Shown here: piece after piece, positions 8,786 to 16,482 of the stretch | How the letters are laid out: every line of letters starts with the position of its first letter | Numbering within the stretch: position 1 is the stretch's first letter | Source of the DNA: Azoarcus sp. DN11 | GTDB lineage: Bacteria > Pseudomonadota > Gammaproteobacteria > Burkholderiales > Rhodocyclaceae | DNA length: 64,000 bases | Direction: 5' to 3' | Assembly: GCF_003628555.1 (NCBI RefSeq) | Contig: NZ_CP021731.1 | Coordinates: 496,001 to 560,000 of the forward strand | Notes under the pieces: model-generated | What the model was told of the DNA's origin: nothing | The model's input: only the letters and a program-made list of their open reading frames with translations | Database searches by the model: none | Program-made: the position numbers and the translations under genes

Positions 8786-10873
8786 TCAGGCCGTCCTGCC
8801 GCGCAGCGCATTGAGCAGGATCGCGATCGTGCTGCCGTTGTGCAGCATTGCCGTCGTCACCGGCGACAGCACGCCGATCGCCGCCGCGCCGAGGATCGCG
8901 GTGTTGAGGCCGACCGTCAGGCGGTAGTTGTTGCGGATGCGCGTCATCGTCGCCTGCGCGAGCGCCTTGGCGTCCGCGACGCAGCCGATGTCGTCTTCCA
9001 GAAGCGCGACGTCGGCGGTCAGGCGCGCGATGTCGGCGCCCTTCTGCATCGCGACGCCGACGTGGGCGCCGGCGAGCGCCGGAGCGTCGTTGATACCGTC
9101 GCCGATGAAGGCGATGCGGGCGCCCTGGCGGCCGAGATCCTCGACGATGCTCGCCTTCTGCTCGGGCAGCAGTTCGGCGTGGAAGCCGTCGAGGCCCAGC
9201 TCCGCGGCGAGTTCGGCGGCGCGTTCGTGGTGATCGCCGGTCAGCATCAGGATGCGGCGGGCACCGAGCGCGCGCAGCCGCGCGATGGTCGCCGCGGTGT
9301 TGGCCCGCACTTCGTCCTTCAGCGCCAGCACGCCCAGCAGCTTTCCGCCGAAGCCGATGTAGAGCAGCGTCTTGCCTTCGCGGTACAGGCGGTCGATCGT
9401 CTCGGTGTGCGCCGAGACGTCGATCTTCTCGTCGTCCTCGATGAAGTGGCGCGAGCCGACGACGATGCGCCGGCCGTCGATCGCGCTGGCGACGCCGTGC
9501 GCGACGATGAACTGTACTTCCTGGTGATCGAAGTGCTTGCCGGAAATTTCCTTCGCTGCCGCGACGACCGCCAGCGCCAGCGGATGGAAGTAATGCTCCT
9601 CGACCGACGCGGCGAGCCAGATCAGGTCGTCGGCGGAGTAGCTGCGGTCGAAGGTCACCGAGTCGGTGACCGCGAGCCGGCCGGCCGTCAGCGTGCCGGT
9701 CTTGTCGAAGATGAAGGTGTCGGCCTCGGCCAGCCGTTCCAGCGCGCTCGCGCCCTTCACGAGGATGCCGGTGCGCCCGGCGCGGTACATCGCCGACTTG
9801 AACGCCACCGGTGTCGCGAGCTTCAGCGCGCACGAGTAGTCGGCCTGCAGCACCGCGGCGGCACGGCGCCAGTCCCGCGACAGCAGGTAGGTCGAGCCGG
9901 CCAGCCCCAGCACGATCGGCACCAGCCGGTCGGCGAGCCGCGCCGCGCCGAGCTGCGCCTCGCTTTTCGCCGTGAGCGATTGCTCGACGTAATCGGCGAT
10001 GCGCGCCGCGGCGGTGCGCGCGCCGACCTGCTCGGCGTAGATCTGCAGCCGGCCTTCCTCGATCAGCGTGCCCGAGAGCACCGAGGCGCCACGCGCCTTG
10101 GCGACCGCGACGCTCTCGCCGGTCATCGCCGCCTCGTTCACGGTGGCTTCGCCGCCGAGCACGGTGCCATCGATCGGGATCACGGCGCCGGTGCCGACGA
10201 CGACCGTGTCGCCGACGCGCACTTCGGGGGCGGGGATGAGGACTTCCTGTCCGTCGCGCACGACCCACACCTCGTCGCTCGACGGGCGCAGCAGGTGCTT
10301 GAGGAGATCGTCCGAGCGCCGCGCGATCGAGTCCTCGAGGTACTCGCCCAGCGCGAGCATGAAGGTTGTCGTGTTGGCCGCGCTGAAGTCGCCGCGCGCG
10401 AGCGAGATCGACACGGCCAGCGCCTCGAGCACGTGCGAGGAGATGCCGTTGTCGCGGTAATCCGCGAGCGCGTGCTTGAGCAGCGGCGCGGCCGCGCCGA
10501 GCGTCACCGGCAACTGCACGGAGGCGGGCAGGTAGGGGGTGCCCAGCAGCGTCGCGAGGCTCGCCACCAGCGGTCCCGCGCCGCCCTCGACGTCAGCCGG
10601 TTTCGCCCGCGTCGCGCGCCCGTCCGGCGGCGGCAGCGCCGCCAGCGCCTGCTGCAGGGCTTCGACGCCGGTCGCGGCCGGATCGAAGCTCAGCACCAGT
10701 GAGTGCGCGCGCGGATTGACCCGCGCCTCCTGCACGCCCGGGATGTTCTCCGCCGCGCGCTCGACCGCAAGCGGCGTCACGGGCGTGTCGGGGGCGCACG
10801 TGAAGCGGAAACGCACCCGCCCGCGCGTGCGATGCGCGACCGCCAGCGAGCGGAACCACGATCCGCCGCTCAT
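8786..10873 (-). CDS. P1B-type metal ATPase with SCA motif and degenerate N-terminal HMA_2 domain (FezB-like)
   Basis: The 695-residue P-type ATPase carries the T-G-E-S actuator loop (251-254), phosphorylation site D390-K-T-G-T, T-G-D near 520 and hinge G-D-G-I-N-D-A-P. Residues 1-75 look like an HMA_2 domain without a CxxC. The transmembrane metal motif, normally Cys-Pro-Cys, reads Y-S-C-A-L-K (Cys348): the first Cys and the Pro are missing, so ordinary Cu or Zn export is unlikely. From memory this SCA form is that of the P1B-6 subgroup, which includes FezB of ferrosome (iron-granule organelle) clusters. Its start overlaps the preceding stop (ATGA). It is embedded with HMA_2-type and ferritin-like genes. 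The metal is inferred to be iron and is not proven. Confidence 0.8.
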   Translation of the reverse strand: MSGGSWFRSLAVAHRTRGRVRFRFTCAPDTPVTPLAVERAAENIPGVQEARVNPRAHSLVLSFDPAATGVEALQQALAALPPPDGRATRAKPADVEGGAGPLVASLATLLGTPYLPASVQLPVTLGAAAPLLKHALADYRDNGISSHVLEALAVSISLARGDFSAANTTTFMLALGEYLEDSIARRSDDLLKHLLRPSSDEVWVVRDGQEVLIPAPEVRVGDTVVVGTGAVIPIDGTVLGGEATVNEAAMTGESVAVAKARGASVLSGTLIEEGRLQIYAEQVGARTAAARIADYVEQSLTAKSEAQLGAARLADRLVPIVLGLAGSTYLLSRDWRRAAAVLQADYSCALKLATPVAFKSAMYRAGRTGILVKGASALERLAEADTFIFDKTGTLTAGRLAVTDSVTFDRSYSADDLIWLAASVEEHYFHPLALAVVAAAKEISGKHFDHQEVQFIVAHGVASAIDGRRIVVGSRHFIEDDEKIDVSAHTETIDRLYREGKTLLYIGFGGKLLGVLALKDEVRANTAATIARLRALGARRILMLTGDHHERAAELAAELGLDGFHAELLPEQKASIVEDLGRQGARIAFIGDGINDAPALAGAHVGVAMQKGADIARLTADVALLEDDIGCVADAKALAQATMTRIRNNYRLTVGLNTAILGAAAIGVLSPVTTAMLHNGSTIAILLNALRGRTA

Positions 10874-11238
10874 GCGCCGCCGTGCTGCTCCGCCTCGACT
10901 TCGGCCTTCAGGTCGGCCATCTGTTCCTTGAACTCCTCGACACCGCCGAGCAGGCCCGCATACAGCTTCATGCCGGTCTTCAGCAGCTTGCCGCGCAGTT
11001 CCTCGTCGCCGAGCACGTAGGCGGCTGCCGCGCCGATTGCCGCCCCGAGCAGGAACTGGTCGTACTGGCGCGATTTCAGCAGGCCGGGCATTGCCTTCAG
11101 CAGGCCCTCGTCGAAGCCGTGGCCCGCAGGGCCGCCCTGGCCGCTGGCCGGCGGCATGCCGTAGCCGCTGCCCCAGCCGCCCGGCGCGTAGCCGGCGTAG
11201 TCGTCATGCTGCGCTTTCTTGTGCTTCTTCTTGCCCAA
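10870..11238 (-). CDS. Small protein with Lys/Gly-rich N-terminus, glycine-zipper segment and C-terminal helix
   Basis: A hypothetical 122-residue protein. It begins with a Lys/His-rich stretch (K-K-K-H-K-K), then a Gly/Tyr/Pro-rich region, one hydrophobic glycine-zipper segment near residues 66-80 (L-G-A-A-I-G-A-A-A-A), and a charged C-terminal helix rich in Glu and Lys. I chose the TTG at 11238 because GGAG sits 7 nt upstream and the sequence reads naturally from there. It overlaps the 3' end of the preceding gene by 35 bp, and its stop overlaps the ATPase ATG (ATGA), so it is probably translationally coupled. It resembles small membrane proteins found beside HMA_2/P1B ATPases; no function is assigned. 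Confidence 0.65.
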   Translation of the reverse strand: MGKKKHKKAQHDDYAGYAPGGWGSGYGMPPASGQGGPAGHGFDEGLLKAMPGLLKSRQYDQFLLGAAIGAAAAYVLGDEELRGKLLKTGMKLYAGLLGGVEEFKEQMADLKAEVEAEQHGGA

Positions 11239-11566
11239 GGTGCTTCTCCCCGTGTCCGTTGCTGCGGCGCGCCGATTTGCGCGCCAGGTAATCGATTGCG
11301 GCCAGTCCCGCCGCGCCGCCGGCGACCGCGACGAGCATGCCGCGGTAGTCTTGCCGCTGCCAGGCGTCGGCCGCGGCACAGCCCGCGGCCAGTGCCGTGC
11401 CGCCTTGCAGCGCCTGCTTCAGCACGCCGCGGGCGGCGCCGGCCGTGACGCGCGCGCCCGGTTCCTGCAGCGTCGCGAGGAGGCCGGTGGCGACGAAGCC
11501 GCGGACGAAATTCGCCGGCGCTTCGCCGGTCTTCACCTTGACCGGAAGCTTGTGGATGGCTCGCAT
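11204..11566 (-). CDS. Small Ala/Gly-rich protein of unknown function in the metal ATPase block
   Basis: A 120-residue product with a basic N-terminus (H-K-L-P-V-K-V-K), then mildly hydrophobic Ala/Gly-rich helices (about 25-60) and a likely membrane segment at 74-92 (V-A-V-A-G-G-A-A-G-L-A-A), ending in a charged tail. No catalytic motif is visible. Its ATG overlaps the stop of the gene before it (ATGA at 11563-11566), which indicates one operon with coupled translation. Possible roles are a membrane-shaping or scaffold protein for a metal-storage structure, or a partner of the ATPase; both are inference. Confidence 0.65.
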   Translation of the reverse strand: MRAIHKLPVKVKTGEAPANFVRGFVATGLLATLQEPGARVTAGAARGVLKQALQGGTALAAGCAAADAWQRQDYRGMLVAVAGGAAGLAAIDYLARKSARRSNGHGEKHLGQEEAQESAA

Positions 11567-11964
11567 CAGGCCGAGTCTCCGGTGTCGGCAGGCGGGGGCG
11601 GCGTGGCCTTCTTGCGCGTGCGCGGTGCGGTTGTCTTGGCCGTGCTGGTCGTGGCGCTACCCGCTGCGGCCGTGCTGCGCCGGCGTGCCGGGGCCTTGCG
11701 TGCAGGCGCCTCTTCCGCGGAGGCTGTCGCGGCTTCAGGAGCGGCGGCTTCTGGCGCGGCGGCTTCTGGCGCGGCGGGCGCCGCCGCCAGTTTGGCCTTC
11801 AGGCCGGCCGACGAATGTTCGATCGCGTCGAGGCTCGTGATCGTCGCCTCGCGCAGTCGTTCCTGAGCCTTGTCCAGACTGCCCTGCAGGCTCACCGTCT
11901 TGAGCAGCCTCACGGCCGCGGCACCGACCATCGCGCCGATTGCAAATGGAAGCACGGGATACAT
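11566..11964 (-). CDS. DUF5132-like membrane protein with Lys/Ala/Pro-rich tail
   Basis: A 132-residue protein. Residues 5-22 form a single membrane helix with glycine-zipper spacing (A-I-G-A-M-V-G-A-A-A-V), as in DUF5132-type small proteins. An amphipathic helix follows (25-60), then a low-complexity A-A-P-E repeat and a basic Lys/Arg/Pro/Thr tail resembling histone-H1-like tails. The start at 11964 is fixed by a strong GGAGGG site 6 nt upstream; the longer ATG at 12012 would read back through the neighbouring gene's end. The basic tail could bind polyphosphate, nucleic acid or an acidic partner, which is inference. It starts at the stop of the ferritin-like gene. Confidence 0.65.
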   Translation of the reverse strand: MYPVLPFAIGAMVGAAAVRLLKTVSLQGSLDKAQERLREATITSLDAIEHSSAGLKAKLAAAPAAPEAAAPEAAAPEAATASAEEAPARKAPARRRSTAAAGSATTSTAKTTAPRTRKKATPPPPADTGDSA

Positions 11965-11965
11965 C

Positions 11966-12661
11966 TCATCCCTCCTTTCCGTCTTGAGTGAAATTGAGCT
12001 TGCCACGGGCAAGCAGGACGCCTGCGCCGCCGGCGGCGATGCCGGCCAGCAGTGCGGGGTTGAGTCTGCCCAGCAGCGGGCCGACCACGCCGATGGCGGC
12101 GTGCTGGCCGCTGAGCACCGAAAAGGTTTTTTCCAGGAAGTCGCCGATCAGCCCGTGTTCTATGTGCGCCTCGTCGGGTGCGATGCCGCTCTGCGCATGC
12201 AGCTGTTCGAGGCGGACGGCCTCGGCGACCGCTTCGTGCCACACCTGCAGCTGCTGCGCATCCTCGGCCTGCAGACGGCGCAGGCTCTTGCGCAGGGCGC
12301 CGTCGGTGCGCGCGCTCAGCGTTTCGTAAAGCTGCAGCCGCCCGAGCGTGCCCGCGAGCGCGCGCTCGCAGTTCGCGCGCCAGCCCGGCGCGAGGCTCGT
12401 CTCCAGCGGGAAGGGGTCGAGCGGGCTGGCGACGCCGTAGCGCCGGCACAGCCGTGCGAGCGTGGCGATGCGCGCTTCGGCTGCCTTCAGGCTCGTGGCG
12501 AAGGGTTCGCGCGGGCCGTAGGCCTCGACCGCCTTGCGGAAGAAGGCGCGCGCGGCAAATTCGTCGTACAGCGCGATGCGCAGCGCCTGGTGCGCGGGCG
12601 GGAACGGTGCCTTGCCCGCGATTCGCCGGCCGCGCAGGATCGCCTCGTCGTAGTTACGCAC
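11966..12661 (-). CDS. Ferritin-like (DUF2202-type) protein with a C-terminal hydrophobic segment
   Basis: The 231-residue protein has an N-terminal four-helix-bundle pattern of the DUF2202 ferritin-like kind: L-Y-D-E-F-A-A-R-A-F near 31-40 and A-E-A-R-I-A-T-L near 61-68, with candidate ligands Glu34, Glu46 and Glu62. The usual ExxH histidine after the third Glu is replaced (E-A-R-I), so di-iron binding is doubtful or altered. A second helical half follows, and residues about 190-218 form a hydrophobic Gly-rich segment that could anchor it to a membrane. It overlaps the upstream HMA_2 gene by 8 bp. A possible role is iron storage or sensing in the putative metal compartment. Confidence 0.65.
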   Translation of the reverse strand: MRNYDEAILRGRRIAGKAPFPPAHQALRIALYDEFAARAFFRKAVEAYGPREPFATSLKAAEARIATLARLCRRYGVASPLDPFPLETSLAPGWRANCERALAGTLGRLQLYETLSARTDGALRKSLRRLQAEDAQQLQVWHEAVAEAVRLEQLHAQSGIAPDEAHIEHGLIGDFLEKTFSVLSGQHAAIGVVGPLLGRLNPALLAGIAAGGAGVLLARGKLNFTQDGKEG

Positions 12662-12989
12662 CCGTCACCTCGCGGTGCTTGGCGACGAGGATGCCAAGCA
12701 GGACTTCCGCCGCGGGCGAGCGCACGCCGCCGAGCAGGTCGGGCCACGCGGCCGTGGGGATCGCCCCGGTGTCGTATTCGACGGTACACGAGCGGGCGAG
12801 CAGGTTGAGCTTCACCGAGCGGATCCCGGGGATGTCGTCGAGCGCCCGGCCGAAGCGTTTCGCGTCGCCGATCGCGTCCATCTGCCCCGCGTCGAGATCG
12901 CTCTCGAGCTTGAGCCGGATGCGCCCCGGGATGTGGTGGGCGATGCGCAGGTTGCGCGAGAAGCGTTGCAGTTGCTCGAATGCGTCCAT
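12654..12989 (-). CDS. HMA_2-type metal-associated domain protein
   Basis: A 111-residue protein that is essentially one HMA-like fold. It has H-H-I-P-G-R-I-R-L-K near residues 18-27 (beta-1) and I-P-G-I-R-S-V-K-L near 53-61, without the CxxC pair of true copper chaperones. The same P-G-R-I/V-R pattern is found in the neighbouring 152-residue protein and at the N-terminus of the P-type ATPase, so the block encodes three related domains. The start at 12989 is the only ATG that leaves the domain intact; a clear ribosome site is lacking. It probably interacts with the ATPase or membrane partners. Confidence 0.7.
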   Translation of the reverse strand: MDAFEQLQRFSRNLRIAHHIPGRIRLKLESDLDAGQMDAIGDAKRFGRALDDIPGIRSVKLNLLARSCTVEYDTGAIPTAAWPDLLGGVRSPAAEVLLGILVAKHREVTGA

Positions 12990-13033
12990 GAATGCAGTGA
13001 TCGGGTCGGGATTTCTCGGCCTTCGTGAGCCGG

Positions 13034-13492
13034 CTATTTGAACAGATGACGGCGGTGCACCGCCAGGTGGACGCCCAGCAGGCCGAGGAACAGGCCCCCG
13101 GTTGCCGCATGCGCCTTCTTGTTGCCGGCCGCGGCGAGCGCGAGCGAGACGCCCAGGCTGCCGAGCATGCCGTATTTGGCCCAGGTGTTGAGGCGTCGGT
13201 CGCGCTGCCAGCGCCGCGGCGTGCGCGGGGCGTGGTCTTCCGCACGCGGGGCTGCCGGTGGCGCGAGTTCGGCGCCGACGGCGGCCGACACGCGGGCCTC
13301 CATCTCGACGCGTGTCGCGCGTTCCGGGGTATAGCGCAACAGCATGCTGCCGGTGCGCGGATTGCCTTCGACGTCGACGATCCCGTCGATTTCCGCAAGG
13401 ACGGCACCCAATCGCTCCTGCCGTGCGGCATCGCGCAACTGGACGGCGCGGATCCGGATGCGGCCGGGCACGGCCGAGACGATCCACTGCAT
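13034..13492 (-). CDS. HMA_2-domain membrane protein with two transmembrane helices
   Basis: A 152-residue protein. Residues 1-75 are an HMA_2 domain (V-P-G-R-I-R-I-R near 8-15; I-D-G-I-V-D-V near 33-39) lacking CxxC. A Pro/Arg-rich linker and two hydrophobic helices follow, near 107-124 and 130-146. The start at 13492 has a GGGGGG purine block about 10 nt upstream and begins directly with the conserved domain. It lies 43 bp downstream of kup and 44 bp upstream of the 111-residue HMA_2 gene, on the same strand. Membrane-anchored HMA-like proteins accompany FezB-type ATPases as far as I recall, which supports one functional block. Confidence 0.7.
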   Translation of the reverse strand: MQWIVSAVPGRIRIRAVQLRDAARQERLGAVLAEIDGIVDVEGNPRTGSMLLRYTPERATRVEMEARVSAAVGAELAPPAAPRAEDHAPRTPRRWQRDRRLNTWAKYGMLGSLGVSLALAAAGNKKAHAATGGLFLGLLGVHLAVHRRHLFK

Positions 13493-13535
13493 GCTGGCGT
13501 ACCCCCCCTTTGCTGGAAAGCCGATTATTTCCGAA

Positions 13536-15446
13536 TCATAGCTCGACCTGCGTGCCCAGTTCCACAACGCGGTTCGGCGGCAGGTGGAAGTAGTCGGCGG
13601 CGCTGCCGGCATTGCGGAACATGACGATGAAGAGGCGTTCGCGCCATATCGCCATGCCCGAGCCCATGCGGCGGACGATGGTCTCGCGGCCGAGGAAGAA
13701 CGAGGTTTCCATCGTCTCGAAACGCATCCCCTTTTCGTCGCAGCGCGCCAGCTCGGCGGGGATGTCCGGGTCGTCCATGAAACCGAAGGTCAGGCGCACG
13801 CGATAGAACCCGTAGTCGATCTCCTCGATCTCGACGCGGTCCCTCTCCTGCACGTGGGGCACGTCTGCGGTGTTCACCTTCAGCAGCACCACGCGCTCGT
13901 GCAGCACCTTGTTGTGCAGCAGGTTGTGCAGCAGCGCGCGCGGCACGCCGTCGAGCCAGGTCGTCAGGAACACCGCCGTGCCCGCGACGCGCGGCGGGGG
14001 GCTCGTGAACATCGACTGGATGAACAGGCCGAGCGGGATCGTGTCGTTGCGGACGCGGTTGTTGAGCATGGAGCGGCCGCGCTTCCAGGTCGTCAGGAAG
14101 GTGAAGATCGTCGCCCCGATGAGCAGCGGGAACCAGCCGCCGGCGACGATCTTCACCGTCGTCGCGGAGAAGAACGCGATGTCGACGGAGAGGAATACCG
14201 CGAGGAACAGGCCCGCCTTCAGCCTGCCCCAGCCCCACAGCGGCCGCACGACGACGAACGCGAGCACCGTGTCGATCATCATCGTCATCGTCACGGCGAT
14301 GCCGTAGGCCGAGGCCAGCGCGCTCGACGAGCGGAAGCCGACGACCAGCGCGATCACTGCGCCGAGGAGCATCCAGTTGATGCTCGGCACATAGATCTGG
14401 CCCATCTCGCGCGCCGAGGTGAAGATCGTGCGCATGCGTGGCGCGTACCCCAGCTGCATCGCCTGGCGCGTCAGCGAATAGGCGCCCGAGATCACCGCCT
14501 GGCTGGCGATGATCGTCGCCAGCGTCGCCATGCCCACCATCGGATACACGAACTCGTCGGGCACCAGCAGGTAGAAGGGATTGCGCACGTTGTCGGGGTG
14601 GTCGAGGATCAGCGCGCCCTGGCCGAGGTAGTTCAGGTACAGGGCCGGGAACACGATCGTGAACCACGCGAGCTTGATCGGCTTGCGGCCGAAGTGGCCC
14701 ATGTCGGCGTAGAGGGCTTCGCCGCCGGTGATCGCCAGCACGACGGCGCCCAGCCCGAGCCAGCCCAGCAGCGGATTGTCGGCGAGGAAGCGGATCGCCC
14801 ACCCCGGGTTGAGGGCGCCGAGGATCTCGGGGTGCAGCCGGATGCCGGAGATACCCAGCGCCGCCAGCACGAGGAACCAGCACACCATCACCGGCCCGAA
14901 GATCGCGCCGACGCGGCTGGTGCCGTGGCGCTGCATCATGAAGAGGCCGACCAGGACGATCAGCGCGATCGGCAGCACGTAGGGTTCGAAAGCCGGCGTC
15001 GCGACTTCGAGACCTTCGACCGCCGAGAGCACCGAGATCGCCGGCGTGATCATGCCGTCGCCGTAGAACAGCGCCGCGCCGAAGACCCCCAGCGAGGACA
15101 GCACCCAGGCCTTGCGCCCGTCGGGGACGACGCGCAGCGCGAGCGAGATCAGCGCCATGATGCCGCCCTCGCCGCGGTTGTCGGCGCGGGTGATGAAGAC
15201 CACGTACTTGGCCGACACCACCAGCATCAGCGCCCAGAACACCAGCGACAGCACCCCGTACACGTTCGCCGGTGTCACCGGCACGGCGTGATGACCGTTG
15301 AACACTTCCTTCAGCGTGTACAGCGGGCTCGTGCCGATATCGCCGTAGACGACGCCGATCGCGGCGACGGCGAGCCCCGCGAGGCCGGCGCGATGTTCGG
15401 TGGCAGGTGCCTCGGCCGGTTGTTCCACACGGTCTGCAGTGTGCAC
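13536..15446 (-). CDS. kup: Low-affinity potassium uptake protein Kup
   Basis: A 636-residue K+/H+ symporter of the KUP/HAK/KT family (E. coli Kup is 622). The N-terminal signature G-V-V-Y-G-D-I-G-T-S-P-L-Y is at about residues 31-43, twelve hydrophobic segments follow, and the last 180 residues are the usual hydrophilic cytoplasmic domain. A GTG start at 15446 with AGGTG 7 nt upstream is preferred; a TTG at 15492 would add 16 residues. It is the first gene of the minus-strand run leading into the HMA_2/ATPase block, with 43 bp to the next gene, so co-transcription is possible but not shown. Confidence 0.9.
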   Translation of the reverse strand: MHTADRVEQPAEAPATEHRAGLAGLAVAAIGVVYGDIGTSPLYTLKEVFNGHHAVPVTPANVYGVLSLVFWALMLVVSAKYVVFITRADNRGEGGIMALISLALRVVPDGRKAWVLSSLGVFGAALFYGDGMITPAISVLSAVEGLEVATPAFEPYVLPIALIVLVGLFMMQRHGTSRVGAIFGPVMVCWFLVLAALGISGIRLHPEILGALNPGWAIRFLADNPLLGWLGLGAVVLAITGGEALYADMGHFGRKPIKLAWFTIVFPALYLNYLGQGALILDHPDNVRNPFYLLVPDEFVYPMVGMATLATIIASQAVISGAYSLTRQAMQLGYAPRMRTIFTSAREMGQIYVPSINWMLLGAVIALVVGFRSSSALASAYGIAVTMTMMIDTVLAFVVVRPLWGWGRLKAGLFLAVFLSVDIAFFSATTVKIVAGGWFPLLIGATIFTFLTTWKRGRSMLNNRVRNDTIPLGLFIQSMFTSPPPRVAGTAVFLTTWLDGVPRALLHNLLHNKVLHERVVLLKVNTADVPHVQERDRVEIEEIDYGFYRVRLTFGFMDDPDIPAELARCDEKGMRFETMETSFFLGRETIVRRMGSGMAIWRERLFIVMFRNAGSAADYFHLPPNRVVELGTQVEL

Positions 15447-15478
15447 GACAGCACCTGGTTGTTCTTTTGGGAGGCTAA

Positions 15479-15499
15479 GGATACTGCAATGCAATATCC
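15479..15499. promoter_or_regulatory. 21-bp imperfect palindrome in the kup leader
   Basis: GGATACTGCA-A-TGCAATATCC has arms matching at 9 of 10 positions. It lies 33 bp upstream of the preferred kup GTG and covers the alternative TTG. It looks like an operator or a short RNA hairpin for kup; nothing in the sequence names the factor. Confidence 0.35.
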
Positions 15500-15643
15500 C
15501 GAGACAGGGGAATTTGCGGGGCCGTGCCGGCGGGAAAAACCTTTCAGGACAGGCGCATCGGGCCGGTTGCGCACGGCCGCCGCGACTGCCCTACAATCGC
15601 CTGTGATTCCCGTCATCCCCATCACCACCATGCCGCGAGGTTG

Positions 15644-16471
15644 CCGATGAGCCACTCCCCTTCACCGGATCCGGTACCGTCCATGCGCGATGCGATCGGC
15701 ACCGAACACCAGCCGGCCGCCGGCGAAGTCCGCATCGTCTCGCTCGTGCCCTCGCTGACCGAACTCGTGTGCGATCTCGGCCTGGCCGATCGCCTGGTCG
15801 GGCGCACCGGCTTCTGCGTGCACCCGCGCAGCGTGCTGAAGCTCGTCCCCAAGGTCGGCGGCACGAAGGACGTGAAGGTCGATGTCGTGCGGCAACTCGC
15901 GCCGACGCACCTGATCGTCAATATCGACGAGAACCGGCGCGAGACGGTCGAGGAACTGGCCGCCAGCGTGCCCCACGTGATCGTCACGCATCCGTGTGCG
16001 CCGACGGACAACATCGCGCTGTACCGCCTCTTCGGTGGCGTGTTCGATTGCGCTGCCCGGGCGGAGCAGCTCGTGACGGTCCTGGAGGGCGCGCTGGCCG
16101 AAGCGCAGGCGGTCGCGCGCGAGCTGCCGCGGGAGGAGGTGCTCTACCTCATCTGGCGCGCGCCGTGGATGACGGTCGCGCGCGAAACCTACATCTCCGC
16201 GACGCTGGCCGCCGTGGGCTGGGACACGCTGCCGGCGGAGGCGGGCGCACGCTATCCGGAAGTCGACTGGCGGGCGCCGTGGATGGAGCGCGCCGCGCGC
16301 GTGTTCCTGTCGAGCGAACCCTACCGCTTCGGCGAAACGCATCTCGACGAAGTGAAGGCGCTGTCGGGGCGGCCGGTGGCGCTGATCGACGGCGAGATGG
16401 CGTCCTGGTACGGCAGCCGCGCGATCGACGGCATGCGCTATCTCGCCGCGCTGCGCCGGCGGCTGCGATAA
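15644..16471 (+). CDS. Helical-backbone metal receptor / BtuF-like binding protein without signal peptide
   Basis: The 275-residue protein matches the BtuF/FhuD-like substrate-binding fold used for vitamin B12 or iron chelates: I-V-S-L-V-P-S-L-T-E-L near 28-38, D-R-L-V-G-R-T-G-F-C near 47-56, a long helical backbone, and a second lobe beginning near L-Y-L-I-W-R-A-P-W-M-T. The ATG at 15644 has GAGG 8 nt upstream. Neither this start nor any upstream in-frame codon gives a signal peptide or lipobox, so the protein is predicted cytoplasmic, unlike transport receptors. No ABC permease or ATPase adjoins it. A metal or corrinoid sensor or chaperone role is possible. Confidence 0.7.
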   Translation, partial: PMSHSPSPDPVPSMRDAIGTEHQPAAGEVRIVSLVPSLTELVCDLGLADRLVGRTGFCVHPRSVLKLVPKVGGTKDVKVDVVRQLAPTHLIVNIDENRRETVEELAASVPHVIVTHPCAPTDNIALYRLFGGVFDCAARAEQLVTVLEGALAEAQAVARELPREEVLYLIWRAPWMTVARETYISATLAAVGWDTLPAEAGARYPEVDWRAPWMERAARVFLSSEPYRFGETHLDEVKALSGRPVALIDGEMASWYGSRAIDGMRYLAALRRRLR

Positions 16472-16482
16472 GGAGGCGGTCC

